NCBI GenBank assembly: GCA_937901445.1
Contig: CALDHY010000096.1
Location: 1-41,859 of the forward strand
Direction of reading: 5' to 3'
Origin: an uncultured Selenomonadales bacterium
Lineage (GTDB): Bacteria > Bacillota > Negativicutes > Selenomonadales > Selenomonadaceae
Length of the DNA stretch: 41,859 nucleotides
Each line of letters begins with the position of its first letter. Positions within the stretch are counted from its first letter, which is position 1. The translations under genes were made by a program, and so were the position numbers. Below, piece after piece: positions 7,277 to 16,403 of this stretch. The notes beneath the pieces were generated by a model. It searched no databases, was not told the origin of the DNA, and saw nothing but the letters and a program-made list of their open reading frames with translations.

Positions 7277-10200
7277 ATGAAAGTCGGAATTGACATCGGC
7301 TCCACGACGATTAAATATGTTGTCATGGACGACGAACAAAAAATACTTCACAAGGATTATTCGCGGCACTTTTCAGAAATTGGTACTGCGTTGACAAATA
7401 CTTTATCGACGCTGAAAAATATTGTCGGCGAAACAAAATTCAAAATTGCATTGGCAGGCTCGGCGGGTATGGGAATTGCCAAAAAAATTTCCCTGCCGTT
7501 TGTTCAAGAAGTTATCGCCTGTCAAACTGCAGTTGAGGAATTTATTCCAAAAACTGATACGGTTATTGAACTCGGCGGCGAAGATGCAAAAATTATTTAC
7601 TTGAAAGGCGCGTCTGAAGTTAGAATGAACGGCGTTTGCGCGGGCGGCACGGGTTCATTTATTGACCACATGGCAAGCCTCCTTTCAACTGACGCGCTCG
7701 GCTTAAATTCTTTGGCTGAAAAAGGCAAACAGATTTACACAATCGCTTCACGTTGCGGCGTTTTTGCAAAAACTGACATTCAAGCCTTGATGAATGACGG
7801 CGCAAAAAAAGCTGACATTGCACTTTCAATTTTTCAGGCGGTTGTTAATCAGACGATAGGCAACCTCGCGCAGGGCAGACCTATTGAAGGCGTGGTTGCA
7901 TTTTTGGGCGGACCTTTGCACTTTTTGCCTGAACTCAAAAAAAGATTTATCGAAACGCTGAAACTTTCGCCGGAGCAAGTTGTCAATACCGATAACGGGA
8001 ATTATTTTGTTGCGGCGGGCGCGGCACTTTCTGACGAGGCACAAAATTTTTCGGTTGTCGAATTGGAAAAATCTTTGGAAGGCAGCAGGCAAGAGGCAAA
8101 AGTTAAAAGTAATTTAAATTCTTTGTTTGAAAATGAAGATGATTATAAAAATTTCCGCACGCGCCACGATTCGGCAAAAGTTAAACGCGGCGATTTAAAA
8201 AATTACGTCGGAAAAATTTTTATTGGAATTGACGCGGGTTCAACTACAACGAAAATCTGCGCGATTGGCAAAAATAAGGAAGTCCTTTACACTGATTATA
8301 AATCTAACGGCGGCTCGCCCTTAAAAACTGTTGTAAATCAAATTCAAAAATTGTATAAAAATTTGCCGCCGAATGTTGAAGTTGCAAAAGTTTTTACTAC
8401 CGGCTACGGTGAAGCGATTGTGAAGGCGACGTTGCACGCGGACGGCTCGGAAGTTGAAACATTCGCCCATTTGTGCGCGGCGCAGGAATTTTGCCCTGAA
8501 GTTTCTTTTGTTTTGGATATTGGCGGGCAAGATATGAAATGCTTTTTCGTAAAAGACGGCACGATTGGCAACATTACTTTGAATGAGGCTTGCAGCGCAG
8601 GTTGCGGCAGTTTTATTCAGAATTTCGCGCAGGGCTTAAATATGAGCGTCGGCGATTTTGCAAATAAGGCGTTGACTTCAAACGCGCCCGTTGACTTAGG
8701 CACGCGCTGTACAGTTTTCATGAACTCAAAAGTTAAACAGGCGCAAAAGGAAGGCGCAAGCGTCAACGATATTTCGGCGGGAATTGCGCTTTCTGTAATC
8801 AAAAACGCGCTGTTCAAAGTTATGCAACTTCGCAACGTTGAGGATTTGGGCGAAAATATTGTTGTACAGGGCGGCACTTTTTACAATGACGCGGTTTTAC
8901 GTTCGATTGAAGAAATTTTAAATAAAAAAGTTATTCGCCCTGACATTGCGGGACTTATGGGCGCATACGGCGCGGCGATTCTTGCGTTGGAAAATGACAA
9001 CGGCGAAAACTCAAAAATTCTTTCAGCAGATGAACTTACAAATTTTGAAATTGTTACAAAGTCTTACAGGTGCGGGCGTTGCGGCAACAACTGTTTGATA
9101 ACCATGCAAAAATTTCCCGACGGCGGCAAATACTTCACGGGCAACCGTTGCGAACGAGGCGCGGGCGGCAAGCCCAAAGCTCAATCCGAAATTCCGAACG
9201 CCTATAAGTACAAGTACAAAAGACTTTTCGATTACAAGCCGCTTGAAAATCCTGCGCGAGGCAAAATTGGTATTCCGCGCGTGCTGAATATTTACGAGGA
9301 TTATCCATTTTGGTACACATTTTTTACAAAGTTGGGTTACCGCGTCGAACTTTCGGGAAAGTCTAACGCCGAACTTTTTTATAAAGGAATGGCAACAATT
9401 CCGAGCGATTCACTTTGCTACCCGGCTAAATTGGCGCACGGGCACATTATGGATTTAATTGAGCGCGGCGTTGACAAAATTTTTTATCCCTGCGAGCCTT
9501 ACAATTTTGACACACGTTCAGATAATTTTTATAACTGCCCGATCGTTGCAAGTTATCCTGAAAATATCCGCGGCAATATGGATATTCTCAAGGAAAAAAA
9601 TATTAAATTTATTCAGCCGTTTTTGCCCGTCCACGATATGAAAAAATTAAAAAGGCGGCTTGTCGAAGAATTTAAATCTGAAAATATTTCTGAAAAAGAA
9701 ATTTCGGCGGCAGTCGACGCGGCGGAAATTGAACTTGAAAATTACCGCAATGACGTTAAAAAATTCGGCGAAGAAATTTTAAAGCGAATTGAACGCACGG
9801 GCGAACAGGCAATTTTACTTGTCGGACGTCCCTATCACATTGACCCGGAAATTAATCACGGTATTTCAGAAATGATTCAATCTTACAACCTGCCGATAAT
9901 TTCTGAAGATATGATTTACCATTTGCCGACGAAGTCAAAAAATATTTCGCTTGTCAATCAGTGGAGTTATCACGCCCGCCTGTATCACGCGGCGCACTTT
10001 GCAACCGAACACCAAAATATTACTTTGATTCAGCTTAGTTCGTTTGGCTGTGGCTTAGACGCTTTAACTACCGAGCAAGTCAAAGAAATTCTTGAAAGTC
10101 ACGGCAGAATTTACACGATGATTAAGCTTGACGAAGTTTCAAATTTGGGCGCGGCGCGTATTCGTTTACGTTCACTTTTAGCCGCCCTGAAAAGAAAAAT

Positions 10201-11470
10201 CCCCGTTGCCTACCAAGAAATTGAAATTCAACCGCGCCCGCGTTTTACTGCTGATTGTAAAAAAACTCATACAATCCTTGCGCCGCAAATGGCACCTATT
10301 CACTTTGATTTAATTCAAGCCGTTTTAAAAAAATACGGCTACCGCGTCGAAATTCCGCCGTTGCCTGATAAAGCCGCAATAGATTTAGGTTTACGCTACG
10401 TCAATAACGATATGTGCTACCCTGCTATTGTTGTAATTGGACAACTTTTGAGCGCGTTAAAATCCGGCGATTATGACGTTGACAACACGTCGATTGTACT
10501 TTTTCAAACTTGCGGCGCGTGTCGAGCCACGAATTATATTTCAGTTTTGCGGCGCGCGTTGAAATTTGCGGGATTCGGACAAGTGCCGGTTTTCGCCTGT
10601 TACGGGCTTGAAACTGATGATTTTGTACTTTCAAATGATTGTTTGATGGACGCAATTAAGGCGTCGATTTACGGCGATTTACTGATGAATGTTTCAAACA
10701 GAATGCGCCCGTACGAATTGCGGCGCGGCGAAACTGACAGGCTTTTTGAAGATTGTATGACGCTTGCAAAGGCTGATTTAGTCAACGGCAATTATTTAAG
10801 TTTTCGGCGCAATGTTAAAAATTTCGTCGCGCAGTTTGATAAAATTCAGATTGACGAAAGTTTGGAAAAGCCGAAAGTTGGAATTGTAGGGGAAATTTTG
10901 GTAAAATATCACCCAATAGCAAATAATCAGCTTGAAAAAGTTTTGGAGGCTGAAGGCGCAGAAGTTGTAATGCCTGACTTTGTAGACTTTTTCTTATATT
11001 CGGCGTATGATTCAGCTGTTAGGCAGAAACTTTTGGGCGGCAGTCGTAAAAATAAATTTTTCGGCGAAATGTTTATTCAGCTTATGGAATTTTTCCGCCG
11101 CCCCATGAAAAACGCGCTGAAAGATTCAATTCATTTCCGCGCCCCCTACTCAATCAAAGAAACTGCCGCGCTTGCAAGTCGTCACGTTTCAACCGGCAAC
11201 ATGGCGGGTGAAGGCTGGTTTTTAACGGGCGAAATGGTTAAACTTATCGAAGAAGGAGTTGATAATATTGTTTGCCTTCAGCCGTTCGGTTGCCTGCCGA
11301 ATCACATTACCGGTAAGGGCGTTATGCACAATCTGCGCGAAAGTTACAGCGGCGCAAATATCGTGGCGATTGACTGCGACGCCGGAAGTTCTGAAGTCAA
11401 TCAACTCAACAGAATTAAATTAATGCTTGCAGTTGCAAAAAAATCTTTAACAAAAAATCAAGCAAGTTAA
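7277..11470 (+). CDS. giant 2-hydroxyacyl-CoA dehydratase activase-related protein (fused ATPases plus dehydratase-like domains)
   Basis: The 1397-residue protein joins two ASKHA ATPase domains of the BcrA/BadF/HgdC type with C-terminal domains like DUF2229 and the HgdB-type dehydratase subunit. First ATPase: IDIGSTTIK at the N-terminus, and C121 (NGVCAGGTG) and C160 (SRCGVF), the cysteines that hold a bridging [4Fe-4S] cluster in HgdC dimers. The second starts near residue 313 (IDAGSTTTK) with its own pair (NEACSAGCG, TRCTVF). A CGRCGNNC knuckle lies near 597, and cysteine-containing dehydratase-like parts occupy about 660-1390. Such proteins are widespread in anaerobic Firmicutes and are thought to couple ATP hydrolysis to low-potential electron transfer; the substrate is unknown. 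It heads a three-gene operon. Confidence 0.9.
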   Translation: MKVGIDIGSTTIKYVVMDDEQKILHKDYSRHFSEIGTALTNTLSTLKNIVGETKFKIALAGSAGMGIAKKISLPFVQEVIACQTAVEEFIPKTDTVIELGGEDAKIIYLKGASEVRMNGVCAGGTGSFIDHMASLLSTDALGLNSLAEKGKQIYTIASRCGVFAKTDIQALMNDGAKKADIALSIFQAVVNQTIGNLAQGRPIEGVVAFLGGPLHFLPELKKRFIETLKLSPEQVVNTDNGNYFVAAGAALSDEAQNFSVVELEKSLEGSRQEAKVKSNLNSLFENEDDYKNFRTRHDSAKVKRGDLKNYVGKIFIGIDAGSTTTKICAIGKNKEVLYTDYKSNGGSPLKTVVNQIQKLYKNLPPNVEVAKVFTTGYGEAIVKATLHADGSEVETFAHLCAAQEFCPEVSFVLDIGGQDMKCFFVKDGTIGNITLNEACSAGCGSFIQNFAQGLNMSVGDFANKALTSNAPVDLGTRCTVFMNSKVKQAQKEGASVNDISAGIALSVIKNALFKVMQLRNVEDLGENIVVQGGTFYNDAVLRSIEEILNKKVIRPDIAGLMGAYGAAILALENDNGENSKILSADELTNFEIVTKSYRCGRCGNNCLITMQKFPDGGKYFTGNRCERGAGGKPKAQSEIPNAYKYKYKRLFDYKPLENPARGKIGIPRVLNIYEDYPFWYTFFTKLGYRVELSGKSNAELFYKGMATIPSDSLCYPAKLAHGHIMDLIERGVDKIFYPCEPYNFDTRSDNFYNCPIVASYPENIRGNMDILKEKNIKFIQPFLPVHDMKKLKRRLVEEFKSENISEKEISAAVDAAEIELENYRNDVKKFGEEILKRIERTGEQAILLVGRPYHIDPEINHGISEMIQSYNLPIISEDMIYHLPTKSKNISLVNQWSYHARLYHAAHFATEHQNITLIQLSSFGCGLDALTTEQVKEILESHGRIYTMIKLDEVSNLGAARIRLRSLLAALKRKIPVAYQEIEIQPRPRFTADCKKTHTILAPQMAPIHFDLIQAVLKKYGYRVEIPPLPDKAAIDLGLRYVNNDMCYPAIVVIGQLLSALKSGDYDVDNTSIVLFQTCGACRATNYISVLRRALKFAGFGQVPVFACYGLETDDFVLSNDCLMDAIKASIYGDLLMNVSNRMRPYELRRGETDRLFEDCMTLAKADLVNGNYLSFRRNVKNFVAQFDKIQIDESLEKPKVGIVGEILVKYHPIANNQLEKVLEAEGAEVVMPDFVDFFLYSAYDSAVRQKLLGGSRKNKFFGEMFIQLMEFFRRPMKNALKDSIHFRAPYSIKETAALASRHVSTGNMAGEGWFLTGEMVKLIEEGVDNIVCLQPFGCLPNHITGKGVMHNLRESYSGANIVAIDCDAGSSEVNQLNRIKLMLAVAKKSLTKNQAS

Positions 11471-11486
11471 AGGAGTTTAATAAAAA

Positions 11487-11930
11487 ATGTTGAAAAAAAT
11501 TTTTATGATTATCGGCGTTTTGGCAGTTTTGGGAATTGTCGGTATTATGTTTTTGGGGAATAAAATTGACTCGAAACTTAAAGAAAAAGAGCCGGAATTT
11601 CGCCAATATCTCACAATGACAACCGAAGAACAAAATGCTTACGTCGAAAAAAATTTTGAAAAATTCTTCAGTTCACTTGCAAAAATTGACGATACGAACG
11701 AACAATTAAAAGCCGCCGTCGAAAACTTGAAAGCAGACCCTGAAGCACTGCAAGCGGGAATTGCGGCGGGGCGTTCTATCGTTGCACAATTAATTTTGGC
11801 GAATGAAGATATTCTAAAGGATTTAAGCGCGGAAGTTCACGAAAAATTGACTGCCGAAGCCCGCGAAGGAGACAGCCGCGCCGAAAAATTTAAAACCTAC
11901 ATGGATAAATACTTTCCCAAAGAAAAATAA
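11487..11930 (+). CDS. single-pass membrane-anchored protein of unknown function
   Basis: A 147-residue protein with one N-terminal hydrophobic helix (residues 5-24), followed by a mostly helical, highly charged domain rich in E, K and A. The N-terminus looks like an uncleaved anchor: there is no lipobox and no clear signal peptidase site. It sits 16 bases behind the activase behind AAAGGAG and is probably co-transcribed. I do not recognise a family. It may tether or scaffold something at the membrane, but no catalytic motif is visible. Confidence 0.75.
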   Translation: MLKKIFMIIGVLAVLGIVGIMFLGNKIDSKLKEKEPEFRQYLTMTTEEQNAYVEKNFEKFFSSLAKIDDTNEQLKAAVENLKADPEALQAGIAAGRSIVAQLILANEDILKDLSAEVHEKLTAEAREGDSRAEKFKTYMDKYFPKEK

Positions 11931-11948
11931 TTTTAAGGAGTGTTGATT

Positions 11949-12299
11949 TTGAAAAAAGGCGATATTATCGAACTTGCAAAGAAAATGATTGCCGCGCCCA
12001 GTTGCTACGCGGGCTTGAAAGAGGCAGGGCAGAATTGGCTTGACGCCATAGGAACTGCAGACGAAAAAGCCGCCGCCCAAAAACTCATTGCCGAACTCGA
12101 AGGCGACGTTACAGATATTGAACACCTTGTGGCGTTTGCACATTCTGAAATTCCCGCGCAACTTTTCGGCGAGGAAGGCGCAAAAAAATTCGCCGCGCAC
12201 GCTGACGAACTCAAGGCAAGCGGGGCTAAATTCTGCGATTGTGCGGCTTGTGCGCCCGGCTTGGAAATTCTCAAAAACAAGGCTTTAATTCTTGACTGA
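11949..12299 (+). CDS. small conserved-looking protein with C-terminal cysteine cluster
   Basis: A 116-residue protein from the TTG at 11949, 8 bases behind AAGGAG; an upstream GTG overlaps that site and is less likely. It is helical and ends in a cysteine cluster, FCDCAACAPGLEIL (C-x-C-x2-C), that could bind metal. I recall similar proteins in Negativicutes carrying a doubtful 'Hsp90-like chaperone' label; I see no Hsp90 ATPase motif and do not adopt that name. It is the third gene of the activase operon. Its last 76 bases are duplicated at 12353-12428. Confidence 0.75.
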   Translation: MKKGDIIELAKKMIAAPSCYAGLKEAGQNWLDAIGTADEKAAAQKLIAELEGDVTDIEHLVAFAHSEIPAQLFGEEGAKKFAAHADELKASGAKFCDCAACAPGLEILKNKALILD

Positions 12300-12352
12300 A
12301 ATTTTTTATTTATATTTTTAAAATATAAGAAAATTTTTTGTGGATTTTTAAC

Positions 12353-12428
12353 GGCTAAATTCTGCGATTGTGCGGCTTGTGCACCAGGCTTGGAAATTCT
12401 CAAAAACAAGGCTTTAATTCTTGATTGA
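12353..12428 (+). pseudogene. duplicate of the 3' end of the 11949 gene
   Basis: Positions 12353-12428 repeat 12224-12299 with about 73 of 76 bases identical, including the stop codon. About 53 AT-rich bases separate the two. No start or ribosome site precedes the copy, so it is a gene-end fragment. The few differences suggest a recent event. Confidence 0.92.
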
Positions 12429-12447
12429 TTTTAAAAATTCAAATTAA

Positions 12448-12486
12448 AAAGAGGCAGTAGGATTTTACCTATTGCCTCTTTACTTT
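12448..12486. terminator. strong terminator between convergent operons
   Basis: AAAGAGGCA...TGCCTCTTT (12448-12481) with inner TAGG/CCTA pairing forms a long stem. The minus strand continues with TTTTTAATTT, serving the XpaC-TM2 operon. The plus strand has a weaker T-run. Confidence 0.88.
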
Positions 12487-12489
12487 TGC

Positions 12490-13464
12490 CTAATGCCTGT
12501 TTTTATCGTCTTTAATGTACTGTTCATAAAAATCTTCGACCGGCATAAATAAATAGCGCACGCCTTCAATAAAGCTAATCCACGTCGGTAAAGTTGTCCA
12601 GAAAAACAAAAGGTACAGCACGCCCTGCAAAGTTTTTCCTTGATAAAATTTGTGCGCGCCGAGCGATCCTAAAAAAATTGCAAGCGCGGATTGTACAAGT
12701 TTTTTCTGGATAATTTGCGGGCGTTCCTCTTCAGGGAAAGTTTGTAAATCGTCATTTTCATAATTTGCGCGGCGGTTTCTGCGCGGACTTCGTACACTTG
12801 GAATAGTTCCAACGGGCAAATTTTTTAATTCGGAACCGGCAACACCGCCTAAAGGTTGATTAAGTAAATCTGTATCGATTCTAACGTTGCCGTATTCGTC
12901 AACTTCGCCAATATCGACAGTCTTTCGCTTAATTCCTTCAGCGTCAAGTTGTTGTTGCATAACTTTCAATTCGGCGTCTGCAGAAATAATTTGATCGTTG
13001 AGGACGTGTTCAAATTGGTCGGCGTAAGCGTCATCAAGTGCGGAAAGTGTCAATTTCATTCTTTCCTTTAAATCGCGTATGCGGTCGGTTGAAAGTTCGG
13101 TTTCTTCCAATTCTTGATATTGCTTGACGATTTTAACTGCGCGATCTTGATAATAATCAATGAACTTGTAAGCAAGCGGGATTCTTTCGGGATTTTTTTC
13201 AAGATTAGCCAGAAGTTTTTTTGCAACGCGCTGCATCCTTGCAAGTTGCGCGGCAAGTTCCCTGTCAGAAATATTTTTGCGCGCTTCTTCGATAAATTTA
13301 AAATCGTCCATCGCCTTGTCAAAATTTTCTTGCAGATATTCGGCGCGGTCTTCTTCCAATTCTTCCAAGTCAAGTTGCGGCGTGCGATTTTTTTTCCAAT
13401 CCCAAAAAGCCTTGCCGCCAAATATCGTTGCAACGGTTGCTAACATTACTAATAGATAATCCAT
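12490..13464 (-). CDS. XpaC-like helical protein fused to a TM2 domain
   Basis: The 324-residue membrane protein has an N-terminal hydrophobic segment (about 3-18), then a long helical region (about 35-190) resembling the XpaC family, named for 5-bromo-4-chloroindolyl phosphate hydrolysis. A linker rich in charged and asparagine residues follows, then a C-terminal TM2 domain (about 250-312) with two membrane helices and the GxxGAHKFYxG motif (SLGAHKFYQGKTLQG). TM2 and XpaC functions are poorly known; XpaC relatives are linked to tellurite or envelope-stress proteins. An AAGGGAG site precedes the ATG. It is the last gene of the rpe-PHP-XpaC run. Confidence 0.85.
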   Translation of the reverse strand: MDYLLVMLATVATIFGGKAFWDWKKNRTPQLDLEELEEDRAEYLQENFDKAMDDFKFIEEARKNISDRELAAQLARMQRVAKKLLANLEKNPERIPLAYKFIDYYQDRAVKIVKQYQELEETELSTDRIRDLKERMKLTLSALDDAYADQFEHVLNDQIISADAELKVMQQQLDAEGIKRKTVDIGEVDEYGNVRIDTDLLNQPLGGVAGSELKNLPVGTIPSVRSPRRNRRANYENDDLQTFPEEERPQIIQKKLVQSALAIFLGSLGAHKFYQGKTLQGVLYLLFFWTTLPTWISFIEGVRYLFMPVEDFYEQYIKDDKNRH

Positions 13465-13489
13465 TGAAAAAACTCCCTTCAGTCGAAAT

Positions 13490-14233
13490 TTAGGGATTAG
13501 GGAAAATTTTTAATCCTAATTTTTGAACAAAGTCTAAGGCAACGCCGAAATTAGCCCCTACAGCGTTCACAGTGTGCGCATCCGAACCAATCGTGACAAA
13601 TTCCCCGCCGAAACTTTTATAACGCTTGTAGACCCATTGCAGCCCCTGTACGGCGATTTTATTATTTAGCCGCCGCGTGTTCAATTCCAAAATTTTTCCG
13701 CGCTCAATCAAAATCTTTAAAACTTCGTCAACTTCAGATTTAAAATTTTCTTCGTCAATTTCGGCGTTTTCGTACGGCGCAACCCTGCAAATATAATCAA
13801 TGTGTCCCAAAACGTCAAAATCTGCAACGGTAATTTCTTCAATCATTGTATCGAAATATTTTTTGTAAGCGGTCAATTTATCTTTGTTGGCGAAATAGGC
13901 GGGATTGTAAATATCCATATCGTCCACAACGTGAATTGAGCCAATAACCAAATCAAAATTCGCCTGCGCGAGGAAATTTTTATTTTGCTGTCGCGCAGAT
14001 TTACGCAAGCCAATTTCAACGCCGAGTTTAACTTTATCGCTGCGAAATTTTTTGTATTCGTTCATATATTCCGCCGCGTCAAAAGTAAAATCGACTTCGC
14101 CGGGCAATTTATAATCGTAGTGTTCAGTAAAAATAATTCCGAGCCCTAAACTTTCGGCGCGTGAAATTGCGTCCGCCGCCAACATTTCTGAATCAGCTGA
14201 AAATTTTGTGTGACTGTGACTGTCAAAAATCAT
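13490..14233 (-). CDS. PHP-domain phosphoesterase, histidinol-phosphatase-like
   Basis: A 247-residue PHP-domain protein from the ATG at 14233 (GAGG site upstream); the open frame extends further but overlaps rpe. Metal ligands are visible in order: DSHSHTKFS at the N-terminus, TEHYDY near 40, GSIHVVDD near 100, GHIDY near 145 and GSDAH near 220. The family includes histidinol phosphatase HisJ and other metal-dependent phosphoesterases; no other his genes are nearby, so the substrate is open. The last residues, PNP and stop, are encoded by a CCCTAAT-type heptamer repeat. It lies four bases after rpe. Confidence 0.87.
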   Translation of the reverse strand: MIFDSHSHTKFSADSEMLAADAISRAESLGLGIIFTEHYDYKLPGEVDFTFDAAEYMNEYKKFRSDKVKLGVEIGLRKSARQQNKNFLAQANFDLVIGSIHVVDDMDIYNPAYFANKDKLTAYKKYFDTMIEEITVADFDVLGHIDYICRVAPYENAEIDEENFKSEVDEVLKILIERGKILELNTRRLNNKIAVQGLQWVYKRYKSFGGEFVTIGSDAHTVNAVGANFGVALDFVQKLGLKIFPNP

Positions 14234-14237
14234 TTTC

Positions 14238-14921
14238 TTAATCCTCGTGGTGGTGATGGTGATGATGAATTTCTTTGCCGCGAATATCTTTAATAGCTTG
14301 TGCAACGTCAGCCGCGCCGAAAATCGCACTGCCTGCCACTAAAATATTTGCGCCTGCTTCTCGTACAAGTACGGAAGTTTCGGCGTTAATCCCGCCGTCC
14401 ACTTGAATATCGCATTCAGTTTCCATTTCTTCAATCATGTGATAAAGCATATGAATTTTGCCAAGCATTGAATCAATAAATTTTTGCCCCGCATAGCCGG
14501 GATTTACCGTCATGATTAAAATCATATCCGAATCTTCAACGAGTTCCTCAACCATTGAAAGTGAAGTACCGGGATTAAGTGCAACGCCCGCTTTGCAGCC
14601 GAGTTCGTGAATTTGCTGAATAATTCTGTGCGGGTGTTTAGCCGCCTCAACGTGGAAAGTTATAATATCTGCGCCCGCGTCTGCAAAAGATTTTATTTGC
14701 GTTTCAGGATGTTCAACCATTAAATGAACGTCGAAAACCGCCTGTGAAGTTTTGCGCAAACTTTTTACAACCGGCGCGCCAATCGTAATTTCAGGTACAA
14801 ATGAACCGTCCATTACGTCAATATGAATGTACTCTGCGCCCGCGTCTGTAACTTTTTTCAATTCCTCCGCCAAATGTGCAAAGTCTGCCGAAAGTATCGA
14901 CGGCGCAATTATTGTTTTCAA
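14238..14921 (-). CDS. rpe: ribulose-phosphate 3-epimerase with native polyhistidine tail
   Basis: Interconverts ribulose 5-phosphate and xylulose 5-phosphate in the pentose phosphate pathway. The TIM-barrel signatures are complete: SILSADF near the N-terminus, HIDVMDGSFVP near 33, DVHLMVEHP near 64, MTVNPGYAGQKF near 136 and VDGGI near 173. The 227-residue protein ends in KEI, seven histidines and ED, an unusual extension beyond the normal end of the family. The codons mix CAT and CAC, as in native coding sequence. A GGGAGCG site precedes the ATG. Confidence 0.95.
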   Translation of the reverse strand: MKTIIAPSILSADFAHLAEELKKVTDAGAEYIHIDVMDGSFVPEITIGAPVVKSLRKTSQAVFDVHLMVEHPETQIKSFADAGADIITFHVEAAKHPHRIIQQIHELGCKAGVALNPGTSLSMVEELVEDSDMILIMTVNPGYAGQKFIDSMLGKIHMLYHMIEEMETECDIQVDGGINAETSVLVREAGANILVAGSAIFGAADVAQAIKDIRGKEIHHHHHHHED

Positions 14922-14961
14922 TTTAATCCGCTCCCTTTAATTTTTAATCTTTAATTTTTAA

Positions 14962-15045
14962 ATGTACTTTCTTTATAAAAAGAAAGTACCAAAGAAAATC
15001 TTTCGTCCGGTGAAAATCGATGACGGGCTAATTTTACAAATTGTT
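14962..15045 (+). repeat. dispersed intergenic palindromic repeat, copy B (short form)
   Basis: GTACTTTCTTT/AAAGAAAGTAC hairpin (14964-14989), then CCAAAGAAAA and a GACGGGC arm (15022-15028) preceded by CGAT as in copy A. The central part found in copies A and C is missing. Confidence 0.75.
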
Positions 15046-15053
15046 TTATAACA

Positions 15054-16403
15054 TTAAACTTTAGAAACTGCAACTTCTCCAATTTCTTCAAGTGATTTTT
15101 GTTTACTTTCAATTCCCAATCCAAGTACAACCGCAGAAATTATAACAAACACCGATGCAAACATTGCAAAAATCCAATTCATTTGCACGCCGTTAGCCAA
15201 AAGTACACCGACCAACATTGGAGCTAACATACCGCCGATTCTGCCGAATCCTGCCGCCCAGCCGGAACCTAACGCACGAATTGAAGTAGGATACATTTCC
15301 GGCGTATATGTATAAATTACGCCCCACGCGCCCAAATTGAAGAAACTCATTGCCGCGCCCCACATTAATAATTCTGTCGGATCTGCCGCGTTGCCGAAAA
15401 AGTAACTGCAAACGCCCGACATTAACAGGAACAGCGATAAAGTATAACGACGCCCGATTATGTCAACAAGCCACGCCGCCGCATAATAGCCCGGCAACTG
15501 CGCGAGCGTCATTACCAAAACATATTCAAAAGTTTTGACAACTGCGAATCCCTGCGCAAAAACTATTGAAGGCAACCACATAAAAATTCCGTAATAGCTA
15601 TAGACAATTCCAAACCACGCAAGCCATAACATTATTGTTCTTGTGCGGAATTGCGGCGACCATAAACTGGAAAATTTTGGTTGCGCCGTTTTTTCAGTGC
15701 CTAATTCTGCCGCGCTTAATTTATCTGCAAACGGTTCACTTTTGACTTCCAATTTTTGTTCCAACGATAAAATTATTTCTTTTGCCTCGTCGATTTTATT
15801 TTTGGAAATTAAGTAGCGAATTGACTCCGGCATATGCAGGCGAATTAAAAACACGTAGACCGCCGGAAGTGCGCCAATCCAAAATGCAATTTGCCATCCG
15901 AATTCCGGAATTAACAAGTAGGAAATGCACGCCGCCACAAGCCAGCCTATCCCCCAAAAACTTTCAAGCAAAACTATAAATCTGCCGCGCAAATGTGAAG
16001 GCGCGTATTCGCTCATTAAAGTTGCAGCTACAGGCAATTCGCCGCCCAAGCCGAATCCTACCAAAAATCTGAAAACTAATAAACTTTCGTAACTCCACGC
16101 CACCGCGCAAAGTCCTGTTGATACACTGTACAAAATTACCGTCGCCGCAAAAACTTTTTTTCGCCCCAATCTGTCAGCTACAGTTCCGGCAAGTACCGCG
16201 CCAAGTGCCATTCCTATCAAGCCGATACTTCCAATCCAGCCGACTTGTTCCGGCGTCAAGCCCCATTCTTTCGCCAGCACCGGCAATACAAATGAAATTA
16301 ACCCCGTATCCATTGAATCAAATAACCAACCCAATCCCGTTACAATTAACAATTTGTAATGGAATGAACCGACCGGCAATTTTTCAAGGCGTTCAAGTAT
16401 CAA
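15054..16403 (-). CDS. MFS transporter of the aromatic-acid/niacin type
   Basis: A 449-residue major facilitator protein with 12 predicted membrane helices. Loop 2-3 carries the MFS motif A-like GTVADRLGRKKV, and RLVGFGLGGELPVAATLMSE (about 113-131) matches the sugar/aromatic-acid/NiaP group, as does GWLFDSMDTG in helix 1. The central cytoplasmic loop (about 195-245) is charged. Possible substrates are niacin, benzoate-like acids or other small carboxylates; no catabolic genes nearby help decide. The start is TTG behind GGGGAGGA. It is divergent from the Hsp70 operon. Confidence 0.88.
   Translation of the reverse strand: MILERLEKLPVGSFHYKLLIVTGLGWLFDSMDTGLISFVLPVLAKEWGLTPEQVGWIGSIGLIGMALGAVLAGTVADRLGRKKVFAATVILYSVSTGLCAVAWSYESLLVFRFLVGFGLGGELPVAATLMSEYAPSHLRGRFIVLLESFWGIGWLVAACISYLLIPEFGWQIAFWIGALPAVYVFLIRLHMPESIRYLISKNKIDEAKEIILSLEQKLEVKSEPFADKLSAAELGTEKTAQPKFSSLWSPQFRTRTIMLWLAWFGIVYSYYGIFMWLPSIVFAQGFAVVKTFEYVLVMTLAQLPGYYAAAWLVDIIGRRYTLSLFLLMSGVCSYFFGNAADPTELLMWGAAMSFFNLGAWGVIYTYTPEMYPTSIRALGSGWAAGFGRIGGMLAPMLVGVLLANGVQMNWIFAMFASVFVIISAVVLGLGIESKQKSLEEIGEVAVSKV

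Noticed and set aside
11949..12299. Hsp90-type chaperone
   Set aside because: Similar small proteins may carry that label, but no GHKL ATPase motif is present and the protein is only 116 residues.
14238..14273. Vector-derived His-tag contamination
   Set aside because: Seven histidines with mixed codons are followed by two more codons and by native intergenic sequence and the PHP gene; no vector sequence is seen.
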